DNA of 64,000 nucleotides from positions 1-64,000 of the forward strand of contig NZ_RHJI01000011.1 in the NCBI RefSeq assembly GCF_004211955.1, in the 5' to 3' direction. The translations under genes and the position numbers were made by a program. Below, piece by piece: positions 47,026 to 57,797 of the stretch; position 1 is the first letter of the stretch, and the number at the start of each line of letters is the position of its first letter. The notes below the pieces were generated by a model. The model was given only the letters and a program-made list of their open reading frames with translations, ran no database searches and was not told where the DNA came from. The stretch is from Escherichia sp. E1V33 (GTDB taxonomy: Bacteria > Pseudomonadota > Gammaproteobacteria > Enterobacterales > Enterobacteriaceae).

Positions 47026-47052
47026 AAAAAACCCGCTTCGGCGGGTTTTTTT
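47026..47052 (+). terminator. Terminator of rplM-rpsI
   Basis: The hairpin AACCCGC-TTCG-GCGGGTT is followed by seven T, 33 bp after the rpsI stop. The UUCG tetraloop makes it strong. Confidence 0.95.
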
Positions 47053-47148
47053 ATGGCTAAAGTCCGATTCCAGCCTCTTTTCCCTCTCTCTTCCGCATTA
47101 TTCTCTTTTTAATAGTATTTTCCACGTACTGTAGAAAAGGATATCGCG

Positions 47149-47934
47149 ATGGGATTATTTAATGCATTGTTTAATAATAAAGAATCTTTAACGTTGTCGA
47201 ATAAATGGGAGTTCTTTATTACAACAGTGGATGACCGTGTCACGGGCATACGCGTTGATATCGGCGCCATTCAGGACGAAAGATTTGATCGACTTAACCA
47301 CACCTGGTTCTTTCGTGTGCGTTATACCCATTGTTATGAAAACGGTTTACCGCAGCCCGATGAAACTCAACGTTTAAATCGTATAGAGGACTGGCTTGAG
47401 GAGAGGGGCAAGACATTACCGATTTGGCTGGTGGGGGTGGTAACACAAGAGGGATGGCGCGATTTTGTTTTCCAGTCGGAAAAAGAACTGGACTGGGAAA
47501 GAATGCTGGATAAATTGCTTGCGGGTGGTCCGGAAGTCTCTTGCAGCTATAGTATGAGTAAAAACGATAACGGAAATTACTATCACCAGTTCCTGTACCC
47601 GTCGAAGTATGACTGGAACTGGATACACGATTCCCGCGTATGCCGTGGGTTGCTGGAACATGGTGACGATTTGACTCTCCCTCGCACCATTGATTACTAC
47701 GCGACATTGCCGACAGAAGATGCTGCCCGTGCCTTTGCTGAGGACGTGGCGATATTGCCATATGGCATTACGCTGGTGAATATTAGGATGGACGAAGGGT
47801 ATATGGCGTCATTTACTAACACCGATGCTCCGGAACAATTGCATATGACCGATATTACATGCCAGCTTACCGATTTGGCTGAAAAGCATGGCGGTAGTTT
47901 TGATGGCTGGGGCGCTCCGATAGCAACGGCGTAA
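47149..47934 (+). CDS. DUF695/RraB-like protein between rpsI and sspA
   Basis: A 261-residue protein in two parts. Residues about 14-135 look like DUF695 (KWEFFITTVDDRVTGIRVDIGA; aromatic FRVRYTHCYENGLP). Residues about 160-255 resemble RraB, the RNase E inhibitor fold, best seen in CQLTDLAEKHGGSFDGWG. There is no signal peptide or membrane segment. AAGGA lies eight bases before ATG. The first codons are much more AT-rich than those of its ribosomal and sspA neighbours. I do not recall this gene at this site in K-12. It stands alone between the rpsI terminator and the sspA leader. Function unknown. Confidence 0.85.
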   Translation: MGLFNALFNNKESLTLSNKWEFFITTVDDRVTGIRVDIGAIQDERFDRLNHTWFFRVRYTHCYENGLPQPDETQRLNRIEDWLEERGKTLPIWLVGVVTQEGWRDFVFQSEKELDWERMLDKLLAGGPEVSCSYSMSKNDNGNYYHQFLYPSKYDWNWIHDSRVCRGLLEHGDDLTLPRTIDYYATLPTEDAARAFAEDVAILPYGITLVNIRMDEGYMASFTNTDAPEQLHMTDITCQLTDLAEKHGGSFDGWGAPIATA

Positions 47935-48202
47935 AAGAGGCAGACAACATTTCTGGTGGGGATGAAGTCAAGCATTTCAGACTAAGGAACATCTCTTTTT
48001 CCCCATTTCCGGCATCGACTCACCACAAAGGTCGCAAAATCTGGTAAACTATCATCCAATTTTCTGCCCAAATGTCGGGTATTGCTCATTTTTTGTTTGT
48101 TTTTCGAACAAAGAGAGTCGTTCCTTACTGGGTAACACAACTTCTGACTGGCCACCTGGTGGCTGGTAGCAGTAAAAATTCTGACTATACCTGGAGGTTT
48201 TC

Positions 48203-48841
48203 ATGGCTGTCGCTGCCAACAAACGTTCGGTAATGACGCTGTTTTCCGGTCCTACTGACATCTATAGCCATCAGGTCCGCATCGTGCTGGCTGAAAAAGG
48301 TGTAAGTTTCGAGATCGAACACGTGGAAAAGGACAATCCGCCTCAGGATCTGATTGACCTCAACCCGAATCAGAGCGTTCCGACCCTGGTGGATCGTGAG
48401 CTGACCCTGTGGGAATCTCGCATCATTATGGAATACCTGGATGAGCGTTTCCCGCATCCGCCACTGATGCCTGTTTACCCGGTAGCTCGCGGTGAAAGCC
48501 GTCTGTACATGCATCGCATCGAAAAAGACTGGTACACGCTGATGAATACCATCATCAACGGTTCAGCTTCTGAAGCAGATGCCGCTCGTAAGCAACTGCG
48601 CGAAGAACTGCTGGCCATTGCGCCAGTCTTCGGTCAGAAGCCGTACTTCCTGAGCGATGAGTTCAGCCTGGTCGATTGCTACCTTGCCCCGCTGCTGTGG
48701 CGTCTGCCGCAACTGGGCATCGAGTTCAGCGGCCCGGGTGCGAAAGAGCTGAAAGGCTATATGACCCGCGTCTTTGAGCGTGACTCTTTCCTTGCTTCCT
48801 TAACCGAAGCTGAACGTGAAATGCGTCTGGGCCGGAGTTAA
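48203..48841 (+). CDS. sspA: Stringent starvation protein A
   Basis: A 212-residue RNA-polymerase-associated protein with a glutathione-transferase fold (N-terminal thioredoxin-like SGPTDIYSHQVRIVLAEKG; C-terminal helical part with SLVDCYLAPLLWRLP). It reduces H-NS in stationary phase and supports acid tolerance. CTGGAGG lies before ATG. The leader 47935-48202 has a near-perfect dyad GCCACC-T-GGTGGC at 48151-48163. sspB follows after 5 bp. Confidence 0.97.
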   Translation: MAVAANKRSVMTLFSGPTDIYSHQVRIVLAEKGVSFEIEHVEKDNPPQDLIDLNPNQSVPTLVDRELTLWESRIIMEYLDERFPHPPLMPVYPVARGESRLYMHRIEKDWYTLMNTIINGSASEADAARKQLREELLAIAPVFGQKPYFLSDEFSLVDCYLAPLLWRLPQLGIEFSGPGAKELKGYMTRVFERDSFLASLTEAEREMRLGRS

Positions 48842-48846
48842 TCTGT

Positions 48847-49344
48847 ATGGATTTGTCACAGTTAACACCACGTCGTCCCTATCTGCTGCGTGCATTCTAT
48901 GAGTGGCTGCTGGATAACCAGCTCACGCCGCACCTGGTGGTGGATGTGACGCTCCCTGGCGTGCAGGTTCCTATGGAATATGCACGTGACGGGCAAATCG
49001 TACTCAACATTGCTCCGCGTGCGGTTGGCAACCTGGAACTGGCGAATGATGAAGTGCGCTTTAACGCGCGCTTTGGTGGTATCCCGCGTCAAGTTTCGGT
49101 ACCGCTGGCTGCCGTGCTGGCTATCTACGCCCGTGAAAATGGCGCAGGCACAATGTTCGAGCCTGAAGCTGCCTACGACGAAGATGCCAGCATCATGAAT
49201 GATGAAGATGTATCGGCAGATAATGAAACCGTTATGTCGGTCATTGATGGTGATAAGCCAGATCACGATGATGATAATCATCCTGATGATGAACCGCCGC
49301 AACCGCCACGCGGTGGTCGCCCGGCATTACGCGTTGTGAAGTAA
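48847..49344 (+). CDS. sspB: ClpXP adaptor SspB
   Basis: A 165-residue adaptor that delivers ssrA-tagged proteins to ClpXP. The N-terminal Sm-like substrate domain (about 1-110) is followed by a flexible Asp/Glu-rich linker and a C-terminal ClpX-binding tail ending in GRPALRVVK. It is cotranscribed with sspA and ends at a bidirectional terminator shared with dcuD. Confidence 0.97.
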   Translation: MDLSQLTPRRPYLLRAFYEWLLDNQLTPHLVVDVTLPGVQVPMEYARDGQIVLNIAPRAVGNLELANDEVRFNARFGGIPRQVSVPLAAVLAIYARENGAGTMFEPEAAYDEDASIMNDEDVSADNETVMSVIDGDKPDHDDDNHPDDEPPQPPRGGRPALRVVK

Positions 49345-49373
49345 AACAAAAACAGGCCCAGGTGGCCTGTTTT
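49345..49373. terminator. Bidirectional terminator between sspB and dcuD
   Basis: AAACAGGCC pairs with GGCCTGTTT around a short loop, with A/T tracts on both sides. Confidence 0.88.
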
Positions 49374-49387
49374 GTCGTTTTAAGGGC

Positions 49388-50755
49388 TTAATAAAATAGC
49401 GTAATTGTGGCGATCATATTCACCACGAATCCGACTGCCATTGGGATCGCAGTCCGCTTCACCACTTTAAAGGGCGAAACGCCTGCTATTCCTGAAGTTA
49501 CCACCACTACCGCAGTAATCGGTGAAACCGCACGCGCCAGCGTTGTGGCAAAGTGCATCGGCATAATCATCACTACCGCAGGTACGTGCAGTCCAGCAGC
49601 GATATTCGGAATAAGGCTGGCAAATGACATAAATGGCGCATTGCCGGAGCCCATCACAATGGCACAAATGGCAATTACCAGCGCCATAATAATCATTACG
49701 CCAATACCGCCCAGACCAGAATGCTCCGCGCCTTTGATAACCGCATCAACGGTGCCAATCGTCGTTAATCCCTTCGCAAATATTTCGCCGGCGACCACCA
49801 GCGTTACCACGTTGGCAAACTGCGTACCCATGCCGTCAAAAAACGCCTGCACATCATCCATTGTTTCGCGCAAGTTATGCTTGCGGAAGAACTTGACAAA
49901 CATCGTCATCGTCAGGCTTAGCAACATCACAACCACCAGATGCAGTTCTGATTTCATCAATCCCAGGTGAGCAAGAAACAGTGAACCGAGCATCAGGATT
50001 AACGGCATCACCGGTAAAATGGCGTAATAGAGCGGCGGGACATTGTCGAGAGATTTTTGCTCCGCCTGTTCGTGATTGATATTTTTATCTTTTTTGTCAA
50101 AAGCGCGTTGCACAAAAAAGTGGGAGATTGCCACTGAGATAATGACACAAGAGGCGACCGGTAGCTGATAGTGGAAGAAGTAAGTAGCAATTTTCATTCC
50201 CGCTACCTGGGCGGCAAAAATGGAGTTCGTTTCCAGAATTCCCCATTCAATAGACATGGTGGTCGCAATAACCGCCACCGCAGAGAGGCGACTTACTCCC
50301 AGACTCACCAGCGTCGGAAATAACGTGACCATCAGCAACATACCCAGACCGGAGGCGCTGGTAATAAACTGTGCCATGATTTGGCCGATGACATAAGTTG
50401 CCGACAGAATGAGATACGGCGAGCGAATGAGTTTTAACGGGCGGCTTAACAAGCTCACCATCGCCCGGCTGGCTCCTATGCGCTCCATGTAGCGGGCATA
50501 ACCGCCCACCGCCATAATAGACAGCCCTAACCCAGCAATGCGGTTGGACAGCATGCGCAGGATTTCATTATAAATATCAACAATCAGATAGCCGCTGCTT
50601 TTGGCGGGGTCGAGTACACCGCCAAACCCTAACCAGACACCACAAATCATCAGGAAGATACCAGCTGCGGCCAGCACCACCTGTGGTTTGTAATTTTTAA
50701 GGATCAAATAGCCCATCGTTATTAACACGATGACAGAAATAATTATGCCGAACAT
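49388..50755 (-). CDS. dcuD: Putative C4-dicarboxylate transporter DcuD
   Basis: A 455-residue inner-membrane protein of the DcuC family with 12 to 14 hydrophobic segments (start [36 protein letters not shown] near 400). It is thought to move C4-dicarboxylates such as fumarate or succinate. The start at 50755 gives the K-12 length. It is divergent from nanR across 379 AT-rich bp. Confidence 0.93.
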   Translation of the reverse strand: MFGIIISVIVLITMGYLILKNYKPQVVLAAAGIFLMICGVWLGFGGVLDPAKSSGYLIVDIYNEILRMLSNRIAGLGLSIMAVGGYARYMERIGASRAMVSLLSRPLKLIRSPYLILSATYVIGQIMAQFITSASGLGMLLMVTLFPTLVSLGVSRLSAVAVIATTMSIEWGILETNSIFAAQVAGMKIATYFFHYQLPVASCVIISVAISHFFVQRAFDKKDKNINHEQAEQKSLDNVPPLYYAILPVMPLILMLGSLFLAHLGLMKSELHLVVVMLLSLTMTMFVKFFRKHNLRETMDDVQAFFDGMGTQFANVVTLVVAGEIFAKGLTTIGTVDAVIKGAEHSGLGGIGVMIIMALVIAICAIVMGSGNAPFMSFASLIPNIAAGLHVPAVVMIMPMHFATTLARAVSPITAVVVVTSGIAGVSPFKVVKRTAIPMAVGFVVNMIATITLFY

Positions 50756-50909
50756 TGTTGAACTCCGTGTCAAAAGAAAACGGTCAATCTCATTAACGGC
50801 AGATTGAAAACAATGATGTTATATTTTTTACAAGACTATTTATGGTGTTTGTGTCGAATTTTTTGATCGTAAAAAAGAGGATTTTTATTATAAAATATGC
50901 ATTTATGAT

Positions 50910-50966
50910 TATTCATCAAGAACATATTCATAATATTCATAATGTCCGTGAATATTCTTGTGAATA
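50910..50966. promoter_or_regulatory. Cluster of TATTCA half-sites in the dcuD-nanR gap
   Basis: TATTCA occurs at 50910, 50925 and 50934, and its complement TGAATA at 50949 and 50961, within 57 bp and about 155-210 bp upstream of dcuD. The spacing suggests a multi-site operator, but the AT-rich base composition makes chance plausible. The rest of the gap 50756-51134 holds no gene. Confidence 0.35.
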
Positions 50967-51134
50967 ATTTTTCTGGGATGTTTTTATCTGCGTTATATTT
51001 ATTTTTCGCAAAAGTTAATTATTAAATTAATTACGATAACGATGGTGTACAAAGAGTAAACCCCTTCATTTCACCCTACTTTCAATCCTGTGATAGGATG
51101 TCATTGATGATGTTAATCACACTGACCTTAAAGA

Positions 51135-51926
51135 ATGGGCCTTATGAACGCATTTGATTCGCAAAACGAAGATTCTTCACCTGCAATTGGTCGCAACTTG
51201 CGTAGCCGTCCGCTGGCGCGCAAAAAACTCTCCGAAATGGTGGAAGAAGAGCTGGAGCAGATGATCCGCCGCCGCGAGTTTGGCGAAGGTGAGCAGTTGC
51301 CGTCTGAGCGCGAACTCATGGCGTTCTTTAACGTTGGGCGTCCTTCAGTGCGTGAAGCGCTGGCAGCGTTAAAGCGTAAAGGTCTGGTGCAAATAAACAA
51401 CGGCGAGCGCGCACGCGTCTCGCGTCCTTCTGCGGACACCATCATCGGCGAGCTGTCAGGTATGGCGAAAGATTTCCTTTCTCATCCTGGAGGGATAGCC
51501 CATTTCGAACAGTTACGTCTGTTCTTTGAGTCCAGCCTGGTGCGCTATGCGGCTGAACATGCCACCGATGAACAAATCGATTTGCTGGCAAAAGCCCTGG
51601 AAATCAACAGTCAGTCGCTGGATAACAATGCTGCCTTCATTCGTTCAGACGTTGATTTCCACCGCGTACTGGCGGAGATCCCGGGTAATCCGATCTTTAA
51701 GGCGATCCACGTTGCCTTGCTCGACTGGTTGATTGCCGCGCGCCCAACGGTCACCGATCAGGCATTGCACGAGCATAACAACGTCAGCTATCAACAACAT
51801 ATTGCGATCGTTGACGCGATCCGCCGTCACGATCCCGATGAAGCCGATCGCGCGTTGCAATCGCATCTCAACAGCGTTTCTGCCACCTGGCACGCCTTCG
51901 GCCAAACCACCCACAAAAAGAAATAA
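51135..51926 (+). CDS. nanR: Sialic-acid-responsive repressor NanR
   Basis: A 263-residue GntR/FadR-family repressor. The N-terminal winged helix-turn-helix spans about 30-100 ([31 protein letters not shown]), followed by an FCD ligand domain with metal-binding Asp/His residues. It releases DNA when it binds N-acetylneuraminate. Two starts are possible (51135 and 51144); the first matches K-12. It sits upstream of the operon it represses. Confidence 0.96.
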   Translation: MGLMNAFDSQNEDSSPAIGRNLRSRPLARKKLSEMVEEELEQMIRRREFGEGEQLPSERELMAFFNVGRPSVREALAALKRKGLVQINNGERARVSRPSADTIIGELSGMAKDFLSHPGGIAHFEQLRLFFESSLVRYAAEHATDEQIDLLAKALEINSQSLDNNAAFIRSDVDFHRVLAEIPGNPIFKAIHVALLDWLIAARPTVTDQALHEHNNVSYQQHIAIVDAIRRHDPDEADRALQSHLNSVSATWHAFGQTTHKKK

Positions 51927-51989
51927 TGCCACTTTAGTGAAGCAGATCGCATTATAAGCGTTCTGTATGATGTGTTGCTTATTTGATCT

Positions 51990-52012
51990 GGTATAACAGG
52001 TATAAAGGTATA
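51990..52012 (+). promoter_or_regulatory. NanR operator before nanA
   Basis: Three direct repeats of GGTATA at 51990, 51999 and 52007, spaced by 3 and 2 bases. This is the known NanR binding pattern of nanATEK-nanQ, overlapping the promoter 37 bp before the nanA start. Confidence 0.93.
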
Positions 52013-52048
52013 TCGTTTAAACAGACAAGCATCACTTCAGAGGTATTT

Positions 52049-52942
52049 ATGGCAACGAATTTACGTGGCGTGATGGCCGCACTCCTGACCCCTTTTGACC
52101 AACAACAAGCACTGGATAAAGCGAGTCTGCGGCGCCTGGTTCAGTTCAATATTCAGCAGGGCATCGACGGTTTATATGTGGGTGGTTCCACCGGCGAAGC
52201 CTTTGTACAAAGCCTTTCCGAGCGTGAACAGGTACTGGAAATCGTCGCCGAAGAGGCGAAAGGCAAGATTAAACTCATCGCTCACGTAGGTTGCGTCAGC
52301 ACTGCTGAAAGCCAACAACTTGCGGCATCGGCTAAACGTTATGGCTTCGATGCCGTCTCCGCCGTTACGCCGTTCTACTATCCTTTCAGCTTTGAAGAAC
52401 ACTGCGATCACTATCGGGCAATCATTGATTCGGCGGATGGTTTGCCGATGGTGGTGTACAACATTCCGGCACTGAGCGGGGTAAAACTGAGCCTGGATCA
52501 GATCAATACACTGGTTACGTTGCCTGGCGTAGGTGCGCTGAAACAGACCTCTGGCGATCTCTATCAGATGGAGCAGATCCGTCGCGAACATCCGGATCTG
52601 GTGCTCTATAACGGTTACGACGAAATCTTCGCTTCCGGCCTGCTGGCGGGCGCAGACGGCGGCATCGGCAGTACTTACAACATCATGGGCTGGCGCTATC
52701 AGGGGATCGTTAAGGCGCTGAAAGAAGGGGATATCCAGACCGCGCAGAAACTGCAAACTGAGTGCAACAAAGTTATTGATTTGCTGATTAAAACCGGCGT
52801 ATTCCGTGGCCTGAAAACCGTCCTGCACTATATGGATGTGGTGTCTGTTCCGCTGTGCCGTAAACCGTTTGGTCCGGTAGATGAAAAATATCTGCCAGAG
52901 CTGAAGGCGCTTGCCCAGCAGTTGATGCAAGAGCGCGGGTGA
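52049..52942 (+). CDS. nanA: N-acetylneuraminate lyase
   Basis: A 297-residue class I aldolase that splits sialic acid into N-acetylmannosamine and pyruvate. The TIM barrel opens with [21 protein letters not shown] binds the keto acid, Tyr137 lies in [12 protein letters not shown], and the Schiff-base Lys165 is in [17 protein letters not shown] at 52049 follows AGAGG. First gene of the nan operon. Confidence 0.97.
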
Positions 52943-52947
52943 GTTCT

Positions 52948-52980
52948 TTCCCCTCGCTCGCCCCTACCGGGTGAGGGGAA
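52948..52980. repeat. Inverted repeat between nanA and nanT
   Basis: TTCCCCTC and GAGGGGAA form 8-bp arms around 17 nt. The sequence is related to the hairpin at 34272-34310. With no T run, it more likely protects nanA mRNA or sets gene ratios than ends transcription. Confidence 0.65.
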
Positions 52981-53050
52981 ATAAGCGCATCTGTACCCTA
53001 CAATTTTCATACCAAAGCGTGTGGGCATCGCCCACCGCGGGAGACTCACA

Positions 53051-54541
53051 ATGAGTACTACAACCCAGAATATCCCGTGGTATCGCCATCTCAATCGTGC
53101 ACAATGGCGGGCATTTTCCGCTGCCTGGTTGGGATATCTGCTTGACGGTTTTGATTTCGTTTTAATCGCCCTGGTACTCACCGAAGTACAGGGTGAATTT
53201 GGGCTGACAACGGTGCAGGCGGCAAGTCTGATTTCCGCAGCCTTTATCTCTCGCTGGTTCGGTGGCCTGATGCTCGGCGCTATGGGTGACCGCTACGGGC
53301 GTCGGCTGGCAATGGTCACCAGTATCGTTCTCTTCTCGGCCGGGACGCTGGCCTGTGGCTTCGCACCTGGCTATATCACTATGTTTATCGCTCGTCTGGT
53401 CATCGGCATGGGGATGGCGGGTGAATACGGTTCCAGCGCCACCTATGTCATTGAAAGCTGGCCAAAACATCTGCGTAACAAAGCCAGTGGCTTTCTGATT
53501 TCAGGCTTCTCTGTAGGGGCCGTCGTTGCCGCTCAGGTCTACAGCCTGGTGGTTCCGGTCTGGGGCTGGCGTGCGCTGTTCTTTATCGGCATTTTGCCAA
53601 TCATCTTTGCTCTCTGGCTGCGTAAAAACATCCCGGAAGCGGAAGACTGGAAAGAGAAACACGCAGGTAAAGCACCAGTACGCACAATGGTGGATATTCT
53701 CTACCGTGGTGAACATCGCATTGCCAATATCGTAATGACACTGGCGGCGGCTACTGCGCTGTGGTTCTGCTTCGCCGGTAACCTGCAAAATGCCGCGATC
53801 GTCGCTGTTCTTGGGCTGTTATGCGCCGCAATCTTTATCAGCTTTATGGTGCAGAGTACGGGCAAACGCTGGCCAACTGGCGTAATGCTGATGGTGGTCG
53901 TGTTGTTTGCTTTCCTCTACTCATGGCCGATTCAGGCGCTGCTGCCAACGTATCTGAAAACCGATCTGGCTTATAACCCGCATACTGTCGCCAATGTGCT
54001 GTTCTTTAGTGGCTTTGGCGCGGCGGTGGGGTGCTGCGTCGGTGGCTTCCTCGGTGACTGGCTGGGAACGCGCAAAGCCTACGTTTGTAGCCTGTTAGCT
54101 TCGCAGCTGCTGATTATTCCGGTATTTGCTATTGGCGGTGCAAACGTCTGGGTGCTCGGTCTGTTACTGTTCTTCCAGCAAATGCTTGGACAAGGGATCG
54201 CCGGGATCTTACCGAAACTGATTGGCGGTTATTTCGATACCGACCAGCGTGCAGCGGGCCTGGGCTTTACCTACAACGTTGGCGCATTGGGTGGCGCACT
54301 GGCCCCAATCATCGGCGCGTTGATCGCTCAACGTCTGGATCTGGGTACTGCGCTGGCATCGCTCTCGTTCAGTCTGACATTTGTGGTGATCCTGCTGATT
54401 GGTCTGGATATGCCTTCTCGTGTTCAGCGTTGGCTGCGCCCGGAAGCATTGCGTACTCATGACGCTATCGACGGCAAACCATTCAGCGGTGCCGTGCCGT
54501 TTGGCGGTGCCAAAAACGATTTAGTCAAAACCAAAAGTTAA
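53051..54541 (+). CDS. nanT: Sialic acid/proton symporter NanT
   Basis: A 496-residue major-facilitator-family transporter. It appears to have 14 hydrophobic segments, two more than usual, as known for NanT. The MFS motif [13 protein letters not shown] lies near 80-92, with [16 protein letters not shown] after it. It imports N-acetylneuraminate. ATG at 53051 follows GGGAG; longer in-frame starts are not supported. Confidence 0.97.
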   Translation: MSTTTQNIPWYRHLNRAQWRAFSAAWLGYLLDGFDFVLIALVLTEVQGEFGLTTVQAASLISAAFISRWFGGLMLGAMGDRYGRRLAMVTSIVLFSAGTLACGFAPGYITMFIARLVIGMGMAGEYGSSATYVIESWPKHLRNKASGFLISGFSVGAVVAAQVYSLVVPVWGWRALFFIGILPIIFALWLRKNIPEAEDWKEKHAGKAPVRTMVDILYRGEHRIANIVMTLAAATALWFCFAGNLQNAAIVAVLGLLCAAIFISFMVQSTGKRWPTGVMLMVVVLFAFLYSWPIQALLPTYLKTDLAYNPHTVANVLFFSGFGAAVGCCVGGFLGDWLGTRKAYVCSLLASQLLIIPVFAIGGANVWVLGLLLFFQQMLGQGIAGILPKLIGGYFDTDQRAAGLGFTYNVGALGGALAPIIGALIAQRLDLGTALASLSFSLTFVVILLIGLDMPSRVQRWLRPEALRTHDAIDGKPFSGAVPFGGAKNDLVKTKS

Positions 54542-54548
54542 TCCTGTT

Positions 54549-54572
54549 GCCCGGCCATGTGCCGGGCCTTTT
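54549..54572 (+). other. Intercistronic hairpin between nanT and nanE
   Basis: GCCCGGC and GCCGGGC form a 7-bp stem with a 5-nt loop, followed by CTTTT. It is a weak terminator or attenuator that may lower nanEK expression relative to nanAT. Confidence 0.6.
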
Positions 54573-54587
54573 GCTAAGGGAATAAGT

Positions 54588-55273
54588 ATGTCGTTACTAG
54601 CACAACTGGATCAAAAAATCGCCGCCAACGGTGGCCTGATTGTCTCCTGCCAGCCGGTTCCGGACAGTCCGCTCGATAAACCTGAAATCGTCGCTGCCAT
54701 GGCATTAGCGGCAGAGCAGGCTGGCGCGGTTGCCATTCGTATTGAAGGTGTGGCAAATCTGCAAGCCACGCGTGCGGTGGTGAGCGTGCCAATTATCGGG
54801 ATTGTGAAACGCGATCTGGAGGATTCTCCGGTACGCATTACAGCTTATATTGAAGATGTCGATGCGCTGGCACAGGCGGGCGCGGACATTATCGCGATTG
54901 ATGGCACCGACCGACCGCGTCCGGTGCCTGTTGAAACGCTGCTGGCGCGTATTCACCATCACGGTTTACTGGCGATGACCGACTGTTCAACGCCGGAAGA
55001 CGGCCTGGCTTGCCAAAAGCTGGGCGCCGAAATTATTGGCACCACGCTTTCTGGCTATACCACGCCTGAAACGCCAGAAGAGCCGGATCTGGCGCTGGTG
55101 AAAACGTTGAGCGACGCCGGATGTCGGGTGATTGCCGAAGGGCGTTACAACACGCCTGCTCAGGCGGCGGATGCGATGCGCTACGGCGCGTGGGCGGTGA
55201 CGGTCGGTTCTGCCATTACGCGTCTTGAGCACATTTGCCAGTGGTACAACACCGCGATGAAAAAGGCGGTGCT

Positions 55274-55277
<4 letters not shown>
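54588..55277 (+). CDS. nanE: N-acetylmannosamine-6-phosphate 2-epimerase
   Basis: A 229-residue TIM-barrel enzyme converting ManNAc-6-P to GlcNAc-6-P. Motifs include [23 protein letters not shown] and [13 protein letters not shown], with the catalytic Lys in IVKRD. It overlaps nanK by four bases (ATGA), so the two are coupled. Confidence 0.96.
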
Positions 55278-56610
<1,333 letters not shown>

Positions 56611-56629
56611 AACTTAGTTCGTTTTAAAG

Positions 56630-56654
56630 ATTCTGCAGACACTGTCTGCAGAAT
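56630..56654. repeat. Short palindrome between nanQ and yhcG
   Basis: A perfect 11-bp inverted repeat with the core GCAGAC-ACT-GTCTGC. It has the same design as three palindromes inside yhcG (57388-57495). It stands between the convergent ends of nanQ and yhcG and could form a hairpin at both 3' ends. No T run follows. Confidence 0.85.
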
Positions 56655-56669
56655 TCGAAACCGCTGAAA

Positions 56670-57797
56670 TTAACGGAGTCTATAGCCTTCCTCCAGCACC
56701 GCCTGTGTTCGAACGAGTTCATCCGCGAGTCGTTTCTCATCAGGTAGCTGCATCTTATATTCACTTGCCAGAACGGTGTTAGGCAAACCTGCCAGAGCAT
56801 AATGTGCTTCTCCGACTCCTTTCTCTGCACAGAGAACCAGACCGATGGGTGGATTTTCATCCGGTAGCGTCCAGTGCTCTTTGGCGTAGTTAAGATACAT
56901 ATTCATTTGTCCGGCATCGCTATAGCTAAATTTGCCCACTTTTAGATCCACGATTAGCAGGCAGCGTAAACGGCGGTGGAAAAACAGCAGATCGACACGA
57001 AACCAGTTGTCATCAATGCGTAACCTTCGCTGTCGACCAACAAAGGCAAAATCATCCCCAAGTTCCAGCATGAAATCCATCAGGTGGTTGATCAGCGCCT
57101 CCTCAAAATCGGATTCTGAGTATTCATCTTTCAATTCCAGAAATTCGAGCACAAAGGGATCGCGTATCGCCTGCTGCGGAAGAATATGCGTCTCGGCAGG
57201 AGCGTGTTGTTGCAGCATGGCTGATTTGTCATGTGACAGCAGTGTTCGCTCATAAAATTGGGTCGCAATTTGCCGTTCTAGCTGGCGAACAGACCAGCCA
57301 CAGCGGAGCGTCTCTTTTTCATAAAAGCTGCGGGCGTCAGCGTTTTTAACGGAAAGTAAACGGACGTAGGTGGACCAGGGCAGGGGGAAAGATTTGGCAG
57401 ACAGCGTCTGCCAAATCTTTGCCGATGGGAATTCTGCAGATGGTGTCTGCGGAATTCCCAATGGTGTTAATTCGCCAGACACTGTCTGGCGAATTTCAAC
57501 ATGTTGAAAAAAGAGGTAAAAAAGCCTCATTTGGCGTAAGTTTTTTGCAGAGAACCCACGCTTATACCTTAGACTTAAATCCTTTGATAGTCGCTTGATT
57601 AGCTGCGCACCATACGCAGCCCTGGTCTCGCCACCTTGTTCAAATTCGACAATTCGTCGGCCAATTTCCCAGTACGTCGCGGTCATTAACGCGTTAACGC
57701 TACGTACCGTTTCCGTTCGGGCGCTATCGACCAGATGAATAATGCCGTTGTGGATTTGCTGGTAGCCTGCTGTGGTTCCTTCTGAGAGCGATTCCAT
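56670..57797 (-). CDS. yhcG: DUF1016 PDDEXK-type nuclease YhcG
   Basis: A 375-residue protein of the DUF1016/YhcG family. The N-terminal helical domain (about 10-160) is followed by a C-terminal PDDEXK nuclease fold: Asp269 in WFRVDLLFF and Asp284-x-Lys286 in LIVDLKVGKF fit D-Xn-(D/E)xK. Residues 101-136 contain three copies of an I-x-Q-T-x-S-[AG]-[EK] motif, each encoded by a DNA palindrome. Function is unknown; the family has been linked to DNA repair or defence. It stands alone between nanQ and gltD. Confidence 0.9.
   Translation of the reverse strand: MESLSEGTTAGYQQIHNGIIHLVDSARTETVRSVNALMTATYWEIGRRIVEFEQGGETRAAYGAQLIKRLSKDLSLRYKRGFSAKNLRQMRLFYLFFQHVEIRQTVSGELTPLGIPQTPSAEFPSAKIWQTLSAKSFPLPWSTYVRLLSVKNADARSFYEKETLRCGWSVRQLERQIATQFYERTLLSHDKSAMLQQHAPAETHILPQQAIRDPFVLEFLELKDEYSESDFEEALINHLMDFMLELGDDFAFVGRQRRLRIDDNWFRVDLLFFHRRLRCLLIVDLKVGKFSYSDAGQMNMYLNYAKEHWTLPDENPPIGLVLCAEKGVGEAHYALAGLPNTVLASEYKMQLPDEKRLADELVRTQAVLEEGYRLR
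57388..57420. repeat. Intragenic palindrome A of yhcG
   Basis: Perfect 15-bp inverted arms (AAAGATTTGGCAGAC and its complement) around AGC. It encodes IWQTLSAKS (residues 128-136) in frame. Confidence 0.93.
57426..57460. repeat. Intragenic palindrome B of yhcG
   Basis: 15-bp arms (TGGGAATTCTGCAGA against TCTGCGGAATTCCCA, one mismatch) around TGGTG. It encodes IPQTPSAEF (residues 115-123) in frame. Confidence 0.9.
57469..57495. repeat. Intragenic palindrome C of yhcG
   Basis: Perfect 12-bp arms (AATTCGCCAGAC and its complement) around ACT. It encodes EIRQTVSGEL (residues 101-110) in frame. Confidence 0.93.

Noticed and set aside
57388-57495. CRISPR-like array in yhcG
   Set aside because: The repeats are palindromic with differing arms, have no regular unique spacers and lie within a coding frame; no cas genes are nearby.
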